A stretch of DNA of 64,000 nt from Marvinbryantia sp. (GCA_016297895.1 JAEDFS010000002.1:1-64000); one strand, 5' to 3'. Counted from the stretch's first letter, positions 34,031 to 42,485 are shown. The notes: generated by a model not told the origin, from the sequence alone. Numbers and translations are program-made.

Positions 34031-36397
34031 ATGACACTGAGAGATCTGGAAATTGGCAGTACAGGAGAAGTGGTGAACGTAGGCGGGGACGGCGCACTGC
34101 GTCAGCATTTCCTGGATATGGGGGTGATTCCCGGAGCGAAAGTGACTCTGGAAAAGTACGCACCCATGGGAGATCCTATGGAACTTCGCATCCACGGGTA
34201 TGAACTTACTCTGCGTCTGGCGGATGCGGAAAAGATAGAGATCCGTCCTTCGAAGGAAGAAGAAGCCGGGCAGGAGGACGATAAGAAAGAAAAAAGAGGG
34301 CTTTCCAAGGGAAAAGCAGCCCACCCGGGGCTGGGAGAAGGCGGAAAGTACCATGTGAAAGCAGATGAAGATCCGCTTCCGGAGGGAACCGTCCTTACCT
34401 TTGCTCTGGCAGGGAACCAGAATTGCGGAAAGACGACGCTGTTTAATCAGCTTACCGGTTCGAATCAGCATGTGGGAAATTTCCCTGGTGTTACGGTGGA
34501 TAGGAAAAGCGGAGCCATCCGGGGACATTCCAACACAGAGATCACTGATCTGCCGGGAATCTATTCCATGTCCCCCTACAGCAGTGAGGAGATCGTCACC
34601 AGACGTTTTATTATTGATGAAAAGCCCAAAGGGATCATCAATATCGTAGATGCCACCAATATAGAGAGAAACCTGTATCTGACCATGCAGCTGATGGAGC
34701 TGGATGTTCCCATGGTACTGGCTCTGAATATGATGGATGAGGTCCGGGGAAATGGCGGGTCCATCCGGATCAATGAAATGGAGGAAATGCTGGGAATTCC
34801 GGTAGTTCCGATCTCAGCGGCGAAAAATGAAGGTGTGGATGAGCTGATTCGCCATGCACTTCATGTGGCTCAATATCAGGAACGTCCGGGAAGGACCGAT
34901 TTCTGTGATAAGAATGAACATAACGGTTCCATTCATCGATGCCTGCACGGAATCATGCATCTGATCGAAGATCATGCCCAGGCAGCAGGAATCCCTCTCC
35001 GTTTTGCGGCAACGAAGCTGGTGGAAGGGGACGAGGTGGTGATGAAACGTCTGAATCTGACCCAGAATGAAAAAGAGATGACGGAGCATATTATCTGTCA
35101 GATGGAGGAAGAACGCGGACTTGACCGGGCGGCAGCCATCGCAGATATGCGGTTTGACTTCATACATAATCTGGTAGATGAGACGGTAGTGAAACCAAAA
35201 GAGAGTAAAGAGCATGTAAGGAGCAGAAAGATCGACCGCTTCCTCACCGGAAAATATACGGCGATTCCAGCCTTTGTATGTATTATGGGACTGGTGTTCT
35301 ATCTGACATTTGAGGTGATCGGAGCCTGGCTGCAGGGGATCCTGGAAGTGGAAATCGATCAGTTGACGCAGATCGTCGATGGTGCACTGACGTCATGGAA
35401 TGTCAATGCAGCGATCCATTCCCTGATTATTGACGGAATTTTCAGCGGAGTGGGCAGCGTGCTGAGCTTTCTGCCGATCATTGTGACTCTGTTTTTCTTC
35501 CTGTCGCTGCTGGAAGATACCGGGTACATGGCCAGGGTAGCTTTTGTGATGGATAAGCTGCTGCGAAAGATCGGCCTGTCAGGAAGAAGTATTGTTCCCA
35601 TGCTGGTGGGATTTGGGTGTACCGTTCCGGGAGTGATGGCAAGCCGGACACTGCCCTCAGAGAGAGACAGAAAGATGACGATCCTGCTGACTCCGTTTAT
35701 GAGCTGTTCCGCAAAAATGCCGATCTATGGATTCCTGACAGCAGCCTTTTTTCCGAAACACGGCGGACTGATCATGGTAGGACTGTATTTTACGGGAATT
35801 CTGGTGGGGATCCTGGTGGCACTGCTATTCAAAAACAGTCTGTTTAAAGGAAAAGCAGTTCCCTTCGTGATGGAACTGCCCAACTACCGGATGCCGGGAG
35901 CGAGAAATGTGGCCCAGCTTTTATGGGAAAAGGCAAAGGATTTTCTGCAGAGAGCATTTACGGTGATCTTCATGGCCACGATCGTGATCTGGTTCCTTCA
36001 GACCTTTGATATGCACCTTAGCATGGTAACGGATTCCCAGCAAAGTATTCTGGCAGTACTGGCCGGGTATATCGCACCGATCTTTAAACCCCTCGGTTTT
36101 GGAGACTGGAGAATTTCCACCTCTCTGATCGCAGGATTCATGGCAAAAGAAAGTGTGGTATCTACCATCAGTGTGCTGTTCGGAAGCACAGAGGCGCTTC
36201 TGGCAGCGATCACACCGCTGGCAGCTGCAGCACTTCTGGTGTTCTGTCTGCTGTATACACCCTGCGTGGCAGCAGTCGCATCCGTAAAAAGAGAGCTTGG
36301 GGCACGGTGGGCATGTATCGTAGTCGCAGGACAGTGTGTGATAGCCTGGATCTGTGCATGGCTGGTACATATGGCAGGAATGATGATGGGACTGTGA
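34031..36397 (+). CDS. feoB: Ferrous iron transporter, FeoA-FeoB fusion
   Basis: This 788-residue protein imports Fe(II). Residues 1-75 are a FeoA-type SH3-like domain (LEIGSTGEVVNVGGDG ... QHFLDMGVIPGAKV). A charged linker leads to the FeoB G domain: G1 GNQNCGKTTLFN (about 127), G3 DLPGIYSM and G4 NMMD. The membrane part from about 410 on has the two gate repeats, including VGFGCTVPGVMASRT and the later CLLYTPCVAAV. AGGAG precedes the ATG. FeoA is usually a separate gene, so the fusion is notable but known in Firmicutes. No FeoC or regulator is adjacent. A terminator follows the stop. Confidence 0.95.
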   Translation: MTLRDLEIGSTGEVVNVGGDGALRQHFLDMGVIPGAKVTLEKYAPMGDPMELRIHGYELTLRLADAEKIEIRPSKEEEAGQEDDKKEKRGLSKGKAAHPGLGEGGKYHVKADEDPLPEGTVLTFALAGNQNCGKTTLFNQLTGSNQHVGNFPGVTVDRKSGAIRGHSNTEITDLPGIYSMSPYSSEEIVTRRFIIDEKPKGIINIVDATNIERNLYLTMQLMELDVPMVLALNMMDEVRGNGGSIRINEMEEMLGIPVVPISAAKNEGVDELIRHALHVAQYQERPGRTDFCDKNEHNGSIHRCLHGIMHLIEDHAQAAGIPLRFAATKLVEGDEVVMKRLNLTQNEKEMTEHIICQMEEERGLDRAAAIADMRFDFIHNLVDETVVKPKESKEHVRSRKIDRFLTGKYTAIPAFVCIMGLVFYLTFEVIGAWLQGILEVEIDQLTQIVDGALTSWNVNAAIHSLIIDGIFSGVGSVLSFLPIIVTLFFFLSLLEDTGYMARVAFVMDKLLRKIGLSGRSIVPMLVGFGCTVPGVMASRTLPSERDRKMTILLTPFMSCSAKMPIYGFLTAAFFPKHGGLIMVGLYFTGILVGILVALLFKNSLFKGKAVPFVMELPNYRMPGARNVAQLLWEKAKDFLQRAFTVIFMATIVIWFLQTFDMHLSMVTDSQQSILAVLAGYIAPIFKPLGFGDWRISTSLIAGFMAKESVVSTISVLFGSTEALLAAITPLAAAALLVFCLLYTPCVAAVASVKRELGARWACIVVAGQCVIAWICAWLVHMAGMMMGL

Positions 36398-36410
36398 TAA
36401 AAATGTATAA

Positions 36411-36443
36411 AAAGAGGAGTGCTTTTGCAGCACTCCCTTTTTT
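36411..36443. terminator. Terminator between feoB and the convergent TetR gene
   Basis: GGAGTGCT (36416-36423) pairs with AGCACTCC (36429-36436); six T follow on the plus strand and an A-run lies on the other side, so it can serve both genes. Confidence 0.85.
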
Positions 36444-36451
36444 ATGGGGTT

Positions 36452-37066
36452 TTAAAATGCAGTCAGATAATTCAGCGTCCCTTCCGGTGCACCGGTTCCT
36501 TTTTCCAGAAGGGATACCAGTCCGCGAAGCGTATCCTCCATTTCCTCTCTGGTTGAGGGCACCAGGGTGTTGTCCAGTTTCACCGTAAGAACGATCAGAA
36601 CGATCTCAGACAGAGCAGCGGGATAATCAAAATGAATGTCCCCAGCTTCGATCCCCTGCCGGATGATCTCGGTCAGTGTAGGCTTCAGTTCACTGATAAT
36701 GTGCTGCATATATTTCTCATGTAAATGGGATCTTTCCTGTATGCTGGACTTGTCGTTGCCGGAACTCTGTATCTGGAAAGCGGAAGAAGAGGTGCGGCAG
36801 GCCTGAAAGATCATAGCCATTCGGGTAAAGGCAGAGACAGAAGACTGGGATGCCAGCTCTTTTGCGGTATGAAGAGGAATCTCATAGCTTCGCTCGATCA
36901 ATGATTCCAGGATCGCATCCTTGGAAGGGAAATAATAATAGATACTGCCTTTGCCGATGCCGGCTTCCTGGGCAATCTCACTGACAGAAATGTTCCGAAT
37001 GTCTTTTTGTGCAAGCAGATTCTGGAGTGCGTCCAGGATCTGGTCATGTTTTACGGTATTCGCCAT
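36452..37066 (-). CDS. TetR-family transcriptional repressor
   Basis: A 204-residue regulator. The N-terminal helix-turn-helix is clear: ISVSEIAQEAGIGKGSIYYYFPSKDAIL (about residues 25-52). The remaining helices form the ligand-binding domain with no recognisable specificity. GGAGGAGA precedes the ATG on the minus strand. It is divergent from the SCP2/hydrolase/condensation cluster, with a perfect palindrome TCGACCA-A-TGGTCGA in the shared region, so it probably represses that cluster until a lipid-like or product ligand binds. That ligand type is a guess from the cluster's gene content. Confidence 0.92.
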   Translation of the reverse strand: MANTVKHDQILDALQNLLAQKDIRNISVSEIAQEAGIGKGSIYYYFPSKDAILESLIERSYEIPLHTAKELASQSSVSAFTRMAMIFQACRTSSSAFQIQSSGNDKSSIQERSHLHEKYMQHIISELKPTLTEIIRQGIEAGDIHFDYPAALSEIVLIVLTVKLDNTLVPSTREEMEDTLRGLVSLLEKGTGAPEGTLNYLTAF

Positions 37067-37220
37067 GATGTCTCCTCCAGACAGTTATGTTCTGTATTGA
37101 TCCATGTTGGGGGTTCCCCAACATTATCTTATACTATAGCATAGCAGGATCAGAGCTGACAATTGTAAAACCTTCCAAATATTTCCGAAAAAATTGTGTA
37201 AAAATTAGGGATACCATTTA

Positions 37221-37249
37221 TTGACTGTCGGTCGGAAAAATGGTATTTT
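37221..37249 (+). promoter_or_regulatory. Promoter of the condensation-domain cluster
   Basis: TTGACT (37221-37226), a 17-base spacer and TATTTT (37244-37249). The spacer contains GTCGGTCGG, a partial copy of the operator half-site. Confidence 0.6.
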
Positions 37250-37264
37250 ATTTTTGAAATCGAA

Positions 37265-37279
37265 TCGACCAATGGTCGA
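37265..37279. promoter_or_regulatory. Candidate TetR operator
   Basis: TCGACCA-A-TGGTCGA is a perfect 7-base inverted repeat about 8 bases downstream of the predicted transcription start. Binding here would block transcript elongation or initiation of the cluster. Confidence 0.65.
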
Positions 37280-37306
37280 AAAATGGAAAAATGGAGGGAA
37301 TTGGAA

Positions 37307-37639
37307 GTGACATACGCAGAGTTTTTTGCCGATATCAAAGGGAAATTTCTGGAGGCTGATGTAAGTGATGTGAAAGAGCATCTGGCATATCAGTTCAATA
37401 TCATCGGAGAGGCAGAAGGCATCTTTTATGTAGAAGTCAAAGACGGAAAACTTGAGGTGGAACCCTATGAGTATTATGACCGTGATGTGATTTTTATTGC
37501 AAAGACAGATACCTTTATGAAGATCGCAGAAGGAAAACTGGATCCGGTGACGGCATTTACCCTTCAGAAAATGAGATTTGAGGGAAATGTGGATAAAGCT
37601 CTGAAATTAAAGGAGCTGCTTGACAGACATAAAAAATAG
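37307..37639 (+). CDS. SCP2-like sterol/lipid-binding domain protein
   Basis: This 110-residue protein resembles the SCP2 fold: the alternating strand block AYQFNIIGEAEGIFYVEVKDGKLEVEPYEYYDRDVIFIAKTDTF, followed by MKIAEGKLDPVTAFTLQKMRFEGNVDKALKL. The segment F-x-G-x-x-x-x-A-L-K near the C-terminus is characteristic. Family members bind lipids or acyl chains in a hydrophobic tunnel. GTG 37307 is chosen because GGAGGGAA sits six bases upstream, while ATG 37283 lies within a region lacking a ribosome site. It is the first gene of the cluster and may hold the acyl substrate or product. Confidence 0.82.
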   Translation: MTYAEFFADIKGKFLEADVSDVKEHLAYQFNIIGEAEGIFYVEVKDGKLEVEPYEYYDRDVIFIAKTDTFMKIAEGKLDPVTAFTLQKMRFEGNVDKALKLKELLDRHKK

Positions 37640-37668
37640 CATAAGAGAATAACGGAAGGTGATCTTGC

Positions 37669-38610
37669 ATGAACATGTTAAAGAAAATTGGTGCGGCTGC
37701 AGGCGGAATAGCTCTGGTGGAAACCGGTGCTGTCACCTATTTTTACAGAAGAACCATGAAACGGAATAAAGCGAAGTTGGAACGGACCATCAAGATGTCC
37801 GGAACGGACTGGGGAAAATACATACCCCTGCTGCAGCCAAGAAAAGAAGTGTTTCTGGCTAAGCCGAGGAAAGAACTGTATCTGGAGTCTTCGGACGGGC
37901 TGAAGCTTCATGCAGCGTGGATCCCGGAGGAAGGGTCGAAAAAAGTGGTGATCTGTCTTCACGGATATACCAGTCAGTGCATGAGTGATTATGTGGGTCT
38001 GTCAGATTACTATTTCAGAAATGGTTTCTCCATGCTCCTGCCCGATGCCAGAGCTCACGGGCAAAGCGGGGGGGAATATGTGGGATTTGGATGCAAGGAC
38101 AGAATGGATCTGATGAAATGGATCCGCTGGGTCATTGAAAACTGTGGGGAAGATGTGCAGATTCTTCTTCACGGAACGTCCATGGGAGGAGCCACTGTTC
38201 TGATGGCAAGCAGCCTGAATCTGCCACCTCAGGTAAAAGGAATCGTGTCAGACTGTGCCTTTACCTCACCGAAATATGTATTTACCCACGTGCTTCATTC
38301 CATGTACCATCTGCCGGCGTTTCCCATGATCCAGATCTCTGATCTGGCAAATAAAAAGCTGGCAGGCTACGGGCTCGATGAGTGCAACGCAGCCAGAGAA
38401 GTACAGTACGCACATGTGCCGCTGCTGCTGATACACGGAGATGCAGATGTGTTTGTACCCTGTTCCATGTGTGAAGAGATTTACGCAAACAGTCCTGCCG
38501 GGACGAAAAAGCTGATCGTGCCGGGAGCAGGTCATGCAGAAAGCTATTTTAAAGATCAAAAAAGGTATGAAGAGACCCTGGATGAATTTTTGGGAGGAAT
38601 TATAAAATGA
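37669..38610 (+). CDS. Alpha/beta hydrolase, membrane-anchored
   Basis: At 313 residues, this hydrolase has an N-terminal hydrophobic segment (IGAAAGGIALVETGAVTYF) that may anchor it. The catalytic triad is visible: S171 in the nucleophile elbow HGTSMGGA, D260 in HGDADVFVP and H289 in GAGHAESYF. The oxyanion region is VVICLHGYTSQ. It would cleave an ester, thioester or amide. In this cluster it could act as a stand-alone thioesterase or as a hydrolase of the product. GGAAGGTGAT precedes the ATG. Its stop overlaps the start of the condensation-domain gene by four bases (ATGA). Confidence 0.88.
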   Translation: MNMLKKIGAAAGGIALVETGAVTYFYRRTMKRNKAKLERTIKMSGTDWGKYIPLLQPRKEVFLAKPRKELYLESSDGLKLHAAWIPEEGSKKVVICLHGYTSQCMSDYVGLSDYYFRNGFSMLLPDARAHGQSGGEYVGFGCKDRMDLMKWIRWVIENCGEDVQILLHGTSMGGATVLMASSLNLPPQVKGIVSDCAFTSPKYVFTHVLHSMYHLPAFPMIQISDLANKKLAGYGLDECNAAREVQYAHVPLLLIHGDADVFVPCSMCEEIYANSPAGTKKLIVPGAGHAESYFKDQKRYEETLDEFLGGIIK

Positions 38611-40013
38611 TGAGAACAAGAAAAGGATATCCGGTATATCCGCTGACCGCAGCTCAGAAATTTCACTTCTTTTATCAGAATTTCTGTCCGAAAAAGGAAG
38701 TGCTCAATATCGGTACCAGTCTGACGATCGGGACAGATCTGGACTGGAAGGTACTGAAGGAGTCGGCTCAGAAGGCCATTGCCCGCTGTGGCTCCATGCG
38801 TCTTCGTTTTGCGGCAGATAAAGAAGGCAACTGGTATCAGTATGTCATTGAGAAGGATGACAGAGATATCGAATTTGTTGATTTTTCCGGGAAGACCATG
38901 GAAGAGGCGGAAAAAACCATGACCGAGTGGACCCGTGTGCCCTTTAAACGTCAGGATTCACCCATGTTCCGACTGGTTATGATCAAGATGCCGGACGGAT
39001 ACAACGGACTGTATCTGCTGGCTGACCATATGATCCTGGATGCACAGTCTCTGATCTGTTTCTTAAAGGATATTATTGAGATCTACTGCAGCACCCTCTT
39101 TGAGGGAGTGCCTTATCCGAAAGAAATGGCTTCCTATATTGAGCAGCTTCAGAAAGATCTGGCTTATGAAGCAGGATCAAAGGCAAAACAGAGGGACGAG
39201 GAATTTTTCCGGAAGATCATCGAAAGCTCCGAACCCATCTATAACGGTGTGGATGGAAGAAGGAAACTGGAAGAAGCCAGAAAGCAGACCGGCAACCCGA
39301 ATCTCCGCACTGCCGTCAATGTGTCAGACAGCGTAGATTCCGCACTGGATATTTTCCATCTGGGAGGAGAACCTACAAGCCGTCTTATGAGCTTCTGTGA
39401 GAAATATCATGTTTCACTGGCATGTCTGCTGATCATGGGACTTCGTACCTATTTCCAGAAGGCAAACGGAAACGATGATGTATCCATCAATACGGCGATT
39501 GCAAGAAGAGCCACATTAAAAGAGAAGAAGTGCGGCGGAACCAGAATTCATTCGTTCCCCTTCCGTACGATTATTTCTGAGGACAAGACCTTCCTGGAGG
39601 GCGTGTATGCCATCCGTGATCTGCAGAACGAGTATTTCCGTCACGCCAATTATGATCCGGTAGATTATTTTGCACTGAGAGGCAGAACTTACCCGCCGGC
39701 AGCTCCGGGACACACCTACGAACCCATGTCTCTGACTTATCAGCCCCTGACCATGAGAGATAAAGAGCTGGACAAGCTGGGCGATATCAAATACAAGACG
39801 AAATGGTATCCCAACGGTGCCACTACCCAGGCTATGTATCTGACCGTGATGCACCATCCGGAGGACAACGGGCTGGACTTTAACTTTGAGCATCAGGTCA
39901 AAGCAATTTCCAGAGAAGAACTGGAACTGATGTATTACTATGTGTGCAGGATCATGTTCAAGGGAACGGAAAATCCCGATCTGTCTATTGGAGATATTAT
40001 TAAACTGGTGTAA
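38607..40013 (+). CDS. Free-standing condensation-domain protein (NRPS-like)
   Basis: This 468-residue protein has the two-lobed condensation fold. The first block YPLTAAQKFHFFYQ is the C1 motif. The catalytic motif HHxxxDG appears as DHMILDA, with H141 and D145 kept. Later blocks include RTYFQKANGNDDVSINTAIARR (C5 region) and HSFPFRTIISEDKTF. It should join an acyl or aminoacyl group held on a carrier protein to an amine or alcohol. It is not part of a multidomain synthetase; the carrier and adenylating partner are separate neighbouring genes. Translation is coupled to the hydrolase by ATGA. Confidence 0.85.
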   Translation: MMRTRKGYPVYPLTAAQKFHFFYQNFCPKKEVLNIGTSLTIGTDLDWKVLKESAQKAIARCGSMRLRFAADKEGNWYQYVIEKDDRDIEFVDFSGKTMEEAEKTMTEWTRVPFKRQDSPMFRLVMIKMPDGYNGLYLLADHMILDAQSLICFLKDIIEIYCSTLFEGVPYPKEMASYIEQLQKDLAYEAGSKAKQRDEEFFRKIIESSEPIYNGVDGRRKLEEARKQTGNPNLRTAVNVSDSVDSALDIFHLGGEPTSRLMSFCEKYHVSLACLLIMGLRTYFQKANGNDDVSINTAIARRATLKEKKCGGTRIHSFPFRTIISEDKTFLEGVYAIRDLQNEYFRHANYDPVDYFALRGRTYPPAAPGHTYEPMSLTYQPLTMRDKELDKLGDIKYKTKWYPNGATTQAMYLTVMHHPEDNGLDFNFEHQVKAISREELELMYYYVCRIMFKGTENPDLSIGDIIKLV

Positions 40014-40066
40014 TGCTTGTGAATCATTTGAAAATAAATGCCGAAAAGGCAGATGGAGGAAGAAAA

Positions 40067-40300
40067 ATGTTTGAAAAACTGGCAGAAGTGATCTGTAATT
40101 ATGTGGAAGTAGAAAAAGAGAATATCCGTCCCGAGTCCCGTTTTATGGAGGATCTGGGCTTTACATCCTTTGACTTTATGAGCATGCTTGGAGAGCTGGA
40201 AGAAGAATTCGATATCGAGATCGAACAGCAGGAAGTATCCGATATCCGCACCGTGCAGGAGGCAGCAGATTATCTGGAGAAACTGACTGCTGAGCAGTAG
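40067..40300 (+). CDS. Acyl carrier protein
   Basis: A 77-residue carrier protein. The phosphopantetheine site is S34 in DLGFTSFDFMSML, where fatty-acid carrier proteins usually have DSLD. Four-helix spacing and the acidic helix II (LGELEEEFDIEIE) fit the family. ATG 40067 follows GGAGG; an in-frame ATG at 40013 would add 18 residues without a ribosome site. It lies between the condensation-domain gene and the adenylating ligase gene and is presumably their shared carrier. A phosphopantetheinyl transferase must come from elsewhere in the genome. Confidence 0.9.
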   Translation: MFEKLAEVICNYVEVEKENIRPESRFMEDLGFTSFDFMSMLGELEEEFDIEIEQQEVSDIRTVQEAADYLEKLTAEQ

Positions 40301-40314
40301 AAAGGAAGGCTAAG

Positions 40315-41823
40315 ATGGTTTGCAGTACAATTCGTGAGATTCTGGTACAGGCAGAGAAGCAGTTTGGGGCGGAGGATGCGATCCGCTACAAGTTGAAAAA
40401 AGATGTGATCGGGACGAAATCCTACAGTGATCTGAAGAGAGACAGCGAAAGCTTTTCCAGGGTTCTGGAAAGTCTGGGAGAGCAGGGAAATCATATCGCA
40501 GTAACCGGGATGACCTCCTATCCCTGGCTGGTGACCTATCTGGGAACGGTGAACTGCGGCAGCGTGGCTGTGCCCCTGGATGTATCCCTTCCGGCGGAAG
40601 AAATGTGTGAACTGATCGATCGTGCAGATGTGACCGTGCTGGTAGTAGATGAGATACGAAAAGATGTGGCTGCTGTGGTAAAAGACAGATGTCCGAAGCT
40701 GAAACATCTGATTTCCATGCAAAAAGAAATATCTGACGGGGAATCTCTGTCTTTCTGGCAGCTTCTTGGCGAACATCAGGGAAGCTGTGAGTATATTCCG
40801 CAAGCGGATGCGTTGTGTACCATTATGTTTACTTCCGGAACCACCGGAAAAAGCAAGGGCGTCATGCTGACTCACCGGAATCTGGCAGAAAATGCTACCT
40901 GTCTGGACATGAAGATCCCGCCGAGAACCGTTATCTTAAGTGTACTTCCGATCCATCATGCATACTGCCTGAGCATGGATATTCTGAAGGGCCTTTCTTT
41001 GGGAAGTATTATCTGTATTAACGATTCCCTGCTCCGAGTGGCCAAGAATATTAAATTATTCAAACCCAACATGATTCTGATGGTCCCGCTGATGATCGAG
41101 ACCATGGCGAAAAAGCTGGAAGAGGCCGGACCGATTCCGAAAAAGCTTGTGAAAAAAATGGTGTTCGGTGATCAGTTCCATACGATCTGCAGCGGCGGCG
41201 CCTACCTTCCGCCAGCCATGATCGATCTGTACGAAAGTTATGGAATCACTATCCAGCAGGGATATGGAATGACCGAATGTGCCCCTGTCATCAGTACCAA
41301 TGTAAGCTGGAATATCCGAAAAGATTCCGTAGGACAGCTTCTGCCAAACTGTGAGGCAAAGACAGTGGAGAATGAGCTGTGGGTAAGAGGAAGCAGTGTA
41401 ATGATGGGATACTACAATATGCCGGAAGAGACGAAAGAAACACTGGTAGACGGATGGCTGCGGACAGGTGACCTTGGCTATGTAGATGAGGATGGATTCG
41501 TCTATCTGACTGGAAGAAGGAAGAACCTGATTATCACCAAAAACGGAGAAAATGTATCACCGGAAGAGCTGGAGAACAAGATCGGGGAACACCGTCTGGT
41601 GAAAGAGATCCTGGTAAGGGAGAGTGAAGGTGTCATCGAGGCGGAGATCTTCCCGGATGAAGATTATATGAAAAAGAAACGGATCCGGGACGTGAAGAGC
41701 GCACTGCAGGAGGTCATCGATACTTACAATCAGGGAGCTCCGGCTTATAAAAAAATCTACCGCCTGAAGGTGCGGGACACAGAATTTCCCAAGACTCCTT
41801 CCAAAAAGATTAAAAGATACTAA
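40315..41823 (+). CDS. AMP-dependent acyl/aminoacyl ligase (adenylation enzyme)
   Basis: This 502-residue adenylate-forming enzyme has motif A3 FTSGTTGKSKGV (172-183), A5 GYGMTECAPV, A7 RTGDLGYVDEDGF, A8 TGRRKNLIITKNGENVSP and the catalytic lysine in the A10 end PSKKIKRY. It should activate a carboxylic acid with ATP and load it on the carrier protein encoded 15 bases upstream. The overall style (ENVSPEELE in A8) is closer to fatty-acid and aryl-acid ligases than to classic NRPS amino-acid domains, but the substrate is not readable by eye. It closes the cluster. Confidence 0.9.
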   Translation: MVCSTIREILVQAEKQFGAEDAIRYKLKKDVIGTKSYSDLKRDSESFSRVLESLGEQGNHIAVTGMTSYPWLVTYLGTVNCGSVAVPLDVSLPAEEMCELIDRADVTVLVVDEIRKDVAAVVKDRCPKLKHLISMQKEISDGESLSFWQLLGEHQGSCEYIPQADALCTIMFTSGTTGKSKGVMLTHRNLAENATCLDMKIPPRTVILSVLPIHHAYCLSMDILKGLSLGSIICINDSLLRVAKNIKLFKPNMILMVPLMIETMAKKLEEAGPIPKKLVKKMVFGDQFHTICSGGAYLPPAMIDLYESYGITIQQGYGMTECAPVISTNVSWNIRKDSVGQLLPNCEAKTVENELWVRGSSVMMGYYNMPEETKETLVDGWLRTGDLGYVDEDGFVYLTGRRKNLIITKNGENVSPEELENKIGEHRLVKEILVRESEGVIEAEIFPDEDYMKKKRIRDVKSALQEVIDTYNQGAPAYKKIYRLKVRDTEFPKTPSKKIKRY

Positions 41824-41859
41824 AATTTGTGATACTGTTACAGAAAAATGCAGGAAATG

Positions 41860-41868
41860 TGTTATACT
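41860..41868 (+). promoter_or_regulatory. Extended -10 promoter of trxA
   Basis: TGT-TATACT (41860-41868). TTACAG lies 19 bases upstream, a poor -35, so the extended -10 probably carries recognition. Confidence 0.5.
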
Positions 41869-41890
41869 ACCTCATGTAGAATTTAAAAAG

Positions 41891-41938
41891 TTCAGGACTC
41901 GCTTGTGGGTTCCGGCGTGGAAGGCATCTTCCACCTGA
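41891..41938 (+). promoter_or_regulatory. Structured 5' leader of trxA
   Basis: GTGGAAG (41917-41923) and CTTCCAC (41928-41934) form a tight stem with a GCAT loop. TCAG (41892-41895) and CTGA (41935-41938) can close a larger structure. No T-run follows. It fits no riboswitch class I know. Confidence 0.4.
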
Positions 41939-41972
41939 TATGAAATCGAACAGAAAAACAGGAGGTATCGAT

Positions 41973-42281
41973 ATGTCAGTGATCAAAATTACAAAAGATA
42001 ATTTTCAGAAGGAAGCAGTCGAAAACAGTAAGACAGTATTGCTGGATTTCTGGGCAGAGTGGTGCGGTCCCTGCCGCATGCTCTCTCCGATCGTAGATGA
42101 GATCGCAGAAGAGAGAAGCGACATTGCAGTCGGCAAGGTGAATGTGGATGAGGAACCGGAGCTGGCAGCTTCCTTCCAGGTGACCAGTATTCCGACGCTG
42201 GTGGTAATGAAAGGCGGACAGGTCGTGAACCGGGCTCTCGGGGCAAGACCCAAGCAGCAGGTACTGGATCTGCTCGGATAA
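41973..42281 (+). CDS. trxA: Thioredoxin
   Basis: This 102-residue protein is a standard thioredoxin that reduces protein disulfides in the cytoplasm. The active site WCGPC is at residues 30-34 and the cis-proline loop reads VTSIPTLVVMKGG. ATG 41973 follows AGGAGG at normal spacing; an upstream in-frame ATG at 41940 adds 11 residues and lies in the structured leader. No thioredoxin reductase gene is adjacent. A bidirectional terminator separates it from the convergent tRNA gene. Confidence 0.95.
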   Translation: MSVIKITKDNFQKEAVENSKTVLLDFWAEWCGPCRMLSPIVDEIAEERSDIAVGKVNVDEEPELAASFQVTSIPTLVVMKGGQVVNRALGARPKQQVLDLLG

Positions 42282-42298
42282 AAGAACAGAAAAAGAAA

Positions 42299-42339
42299 AG
42301 CCGGCAGGTGTGTGAAGAAATACACATCTGTCGGTTTTT
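42299..42339. terminator. Bidirectional terminator between trxA and tRNA-Gly
   Basis: CCGGCAGGTGTGT (42301-42313) pairs with ACACATCTGTCGG (42322-42334) with two G-U pairs; five T follow on the plus strand, and the minus strand has T-runs beyond the stem. Confidence 0.85.
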
Positions 42340-42341
42340 AA

Positions 42342-42412
42342 AGCAGATAACGGGAATCGAACCCGCCTCCCCAGCTTGGGAAGCTGGTGTTCTACCGATG
42401 AACTATATCTGC
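42342..42412 (-). tRNA. tRNA-Gly (anticodon CCC)
   Basis: On the minus strand the acceptor stem GCAGATA pairs with TATCTGC. The anticodon stem CCAGC/GCTGG holds the loop TTCCCAA, giving anticodon CCC, which reads GGG. The T arm is GCGGG-TTCGATT-CCCGT. The D arm carries TCATCGGTAGAAC. CCA is not encoded. A promoter lies just upstream on the same strand. Confidence 0.93.
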
Positions 42413-42420
42413 ATAAGACT

Positions 42421-42448
42421 AGTATAGCATTTTGGTGAGGAAAATCAA
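42421..42448 (-). promoter_or_regulatory. Promoter of tRNA-Gly
   Basis: Read on the minus strand: TTGATT, a 16-base spacer and TATACT, ending nine bases before the first tRNA base. Confidence 0.7.
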
Positions 42449-42485
42449 GGGGTTTTTGGAAATGTGGGAATGAAAAAAGCAAAGA

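Noticed and set aside
41881..41972. 6S RNA before trxA
   Set aside because: The region is shorter than 6S RNA and lacks the long open-bubble hairpin; it fits a simple leader better.
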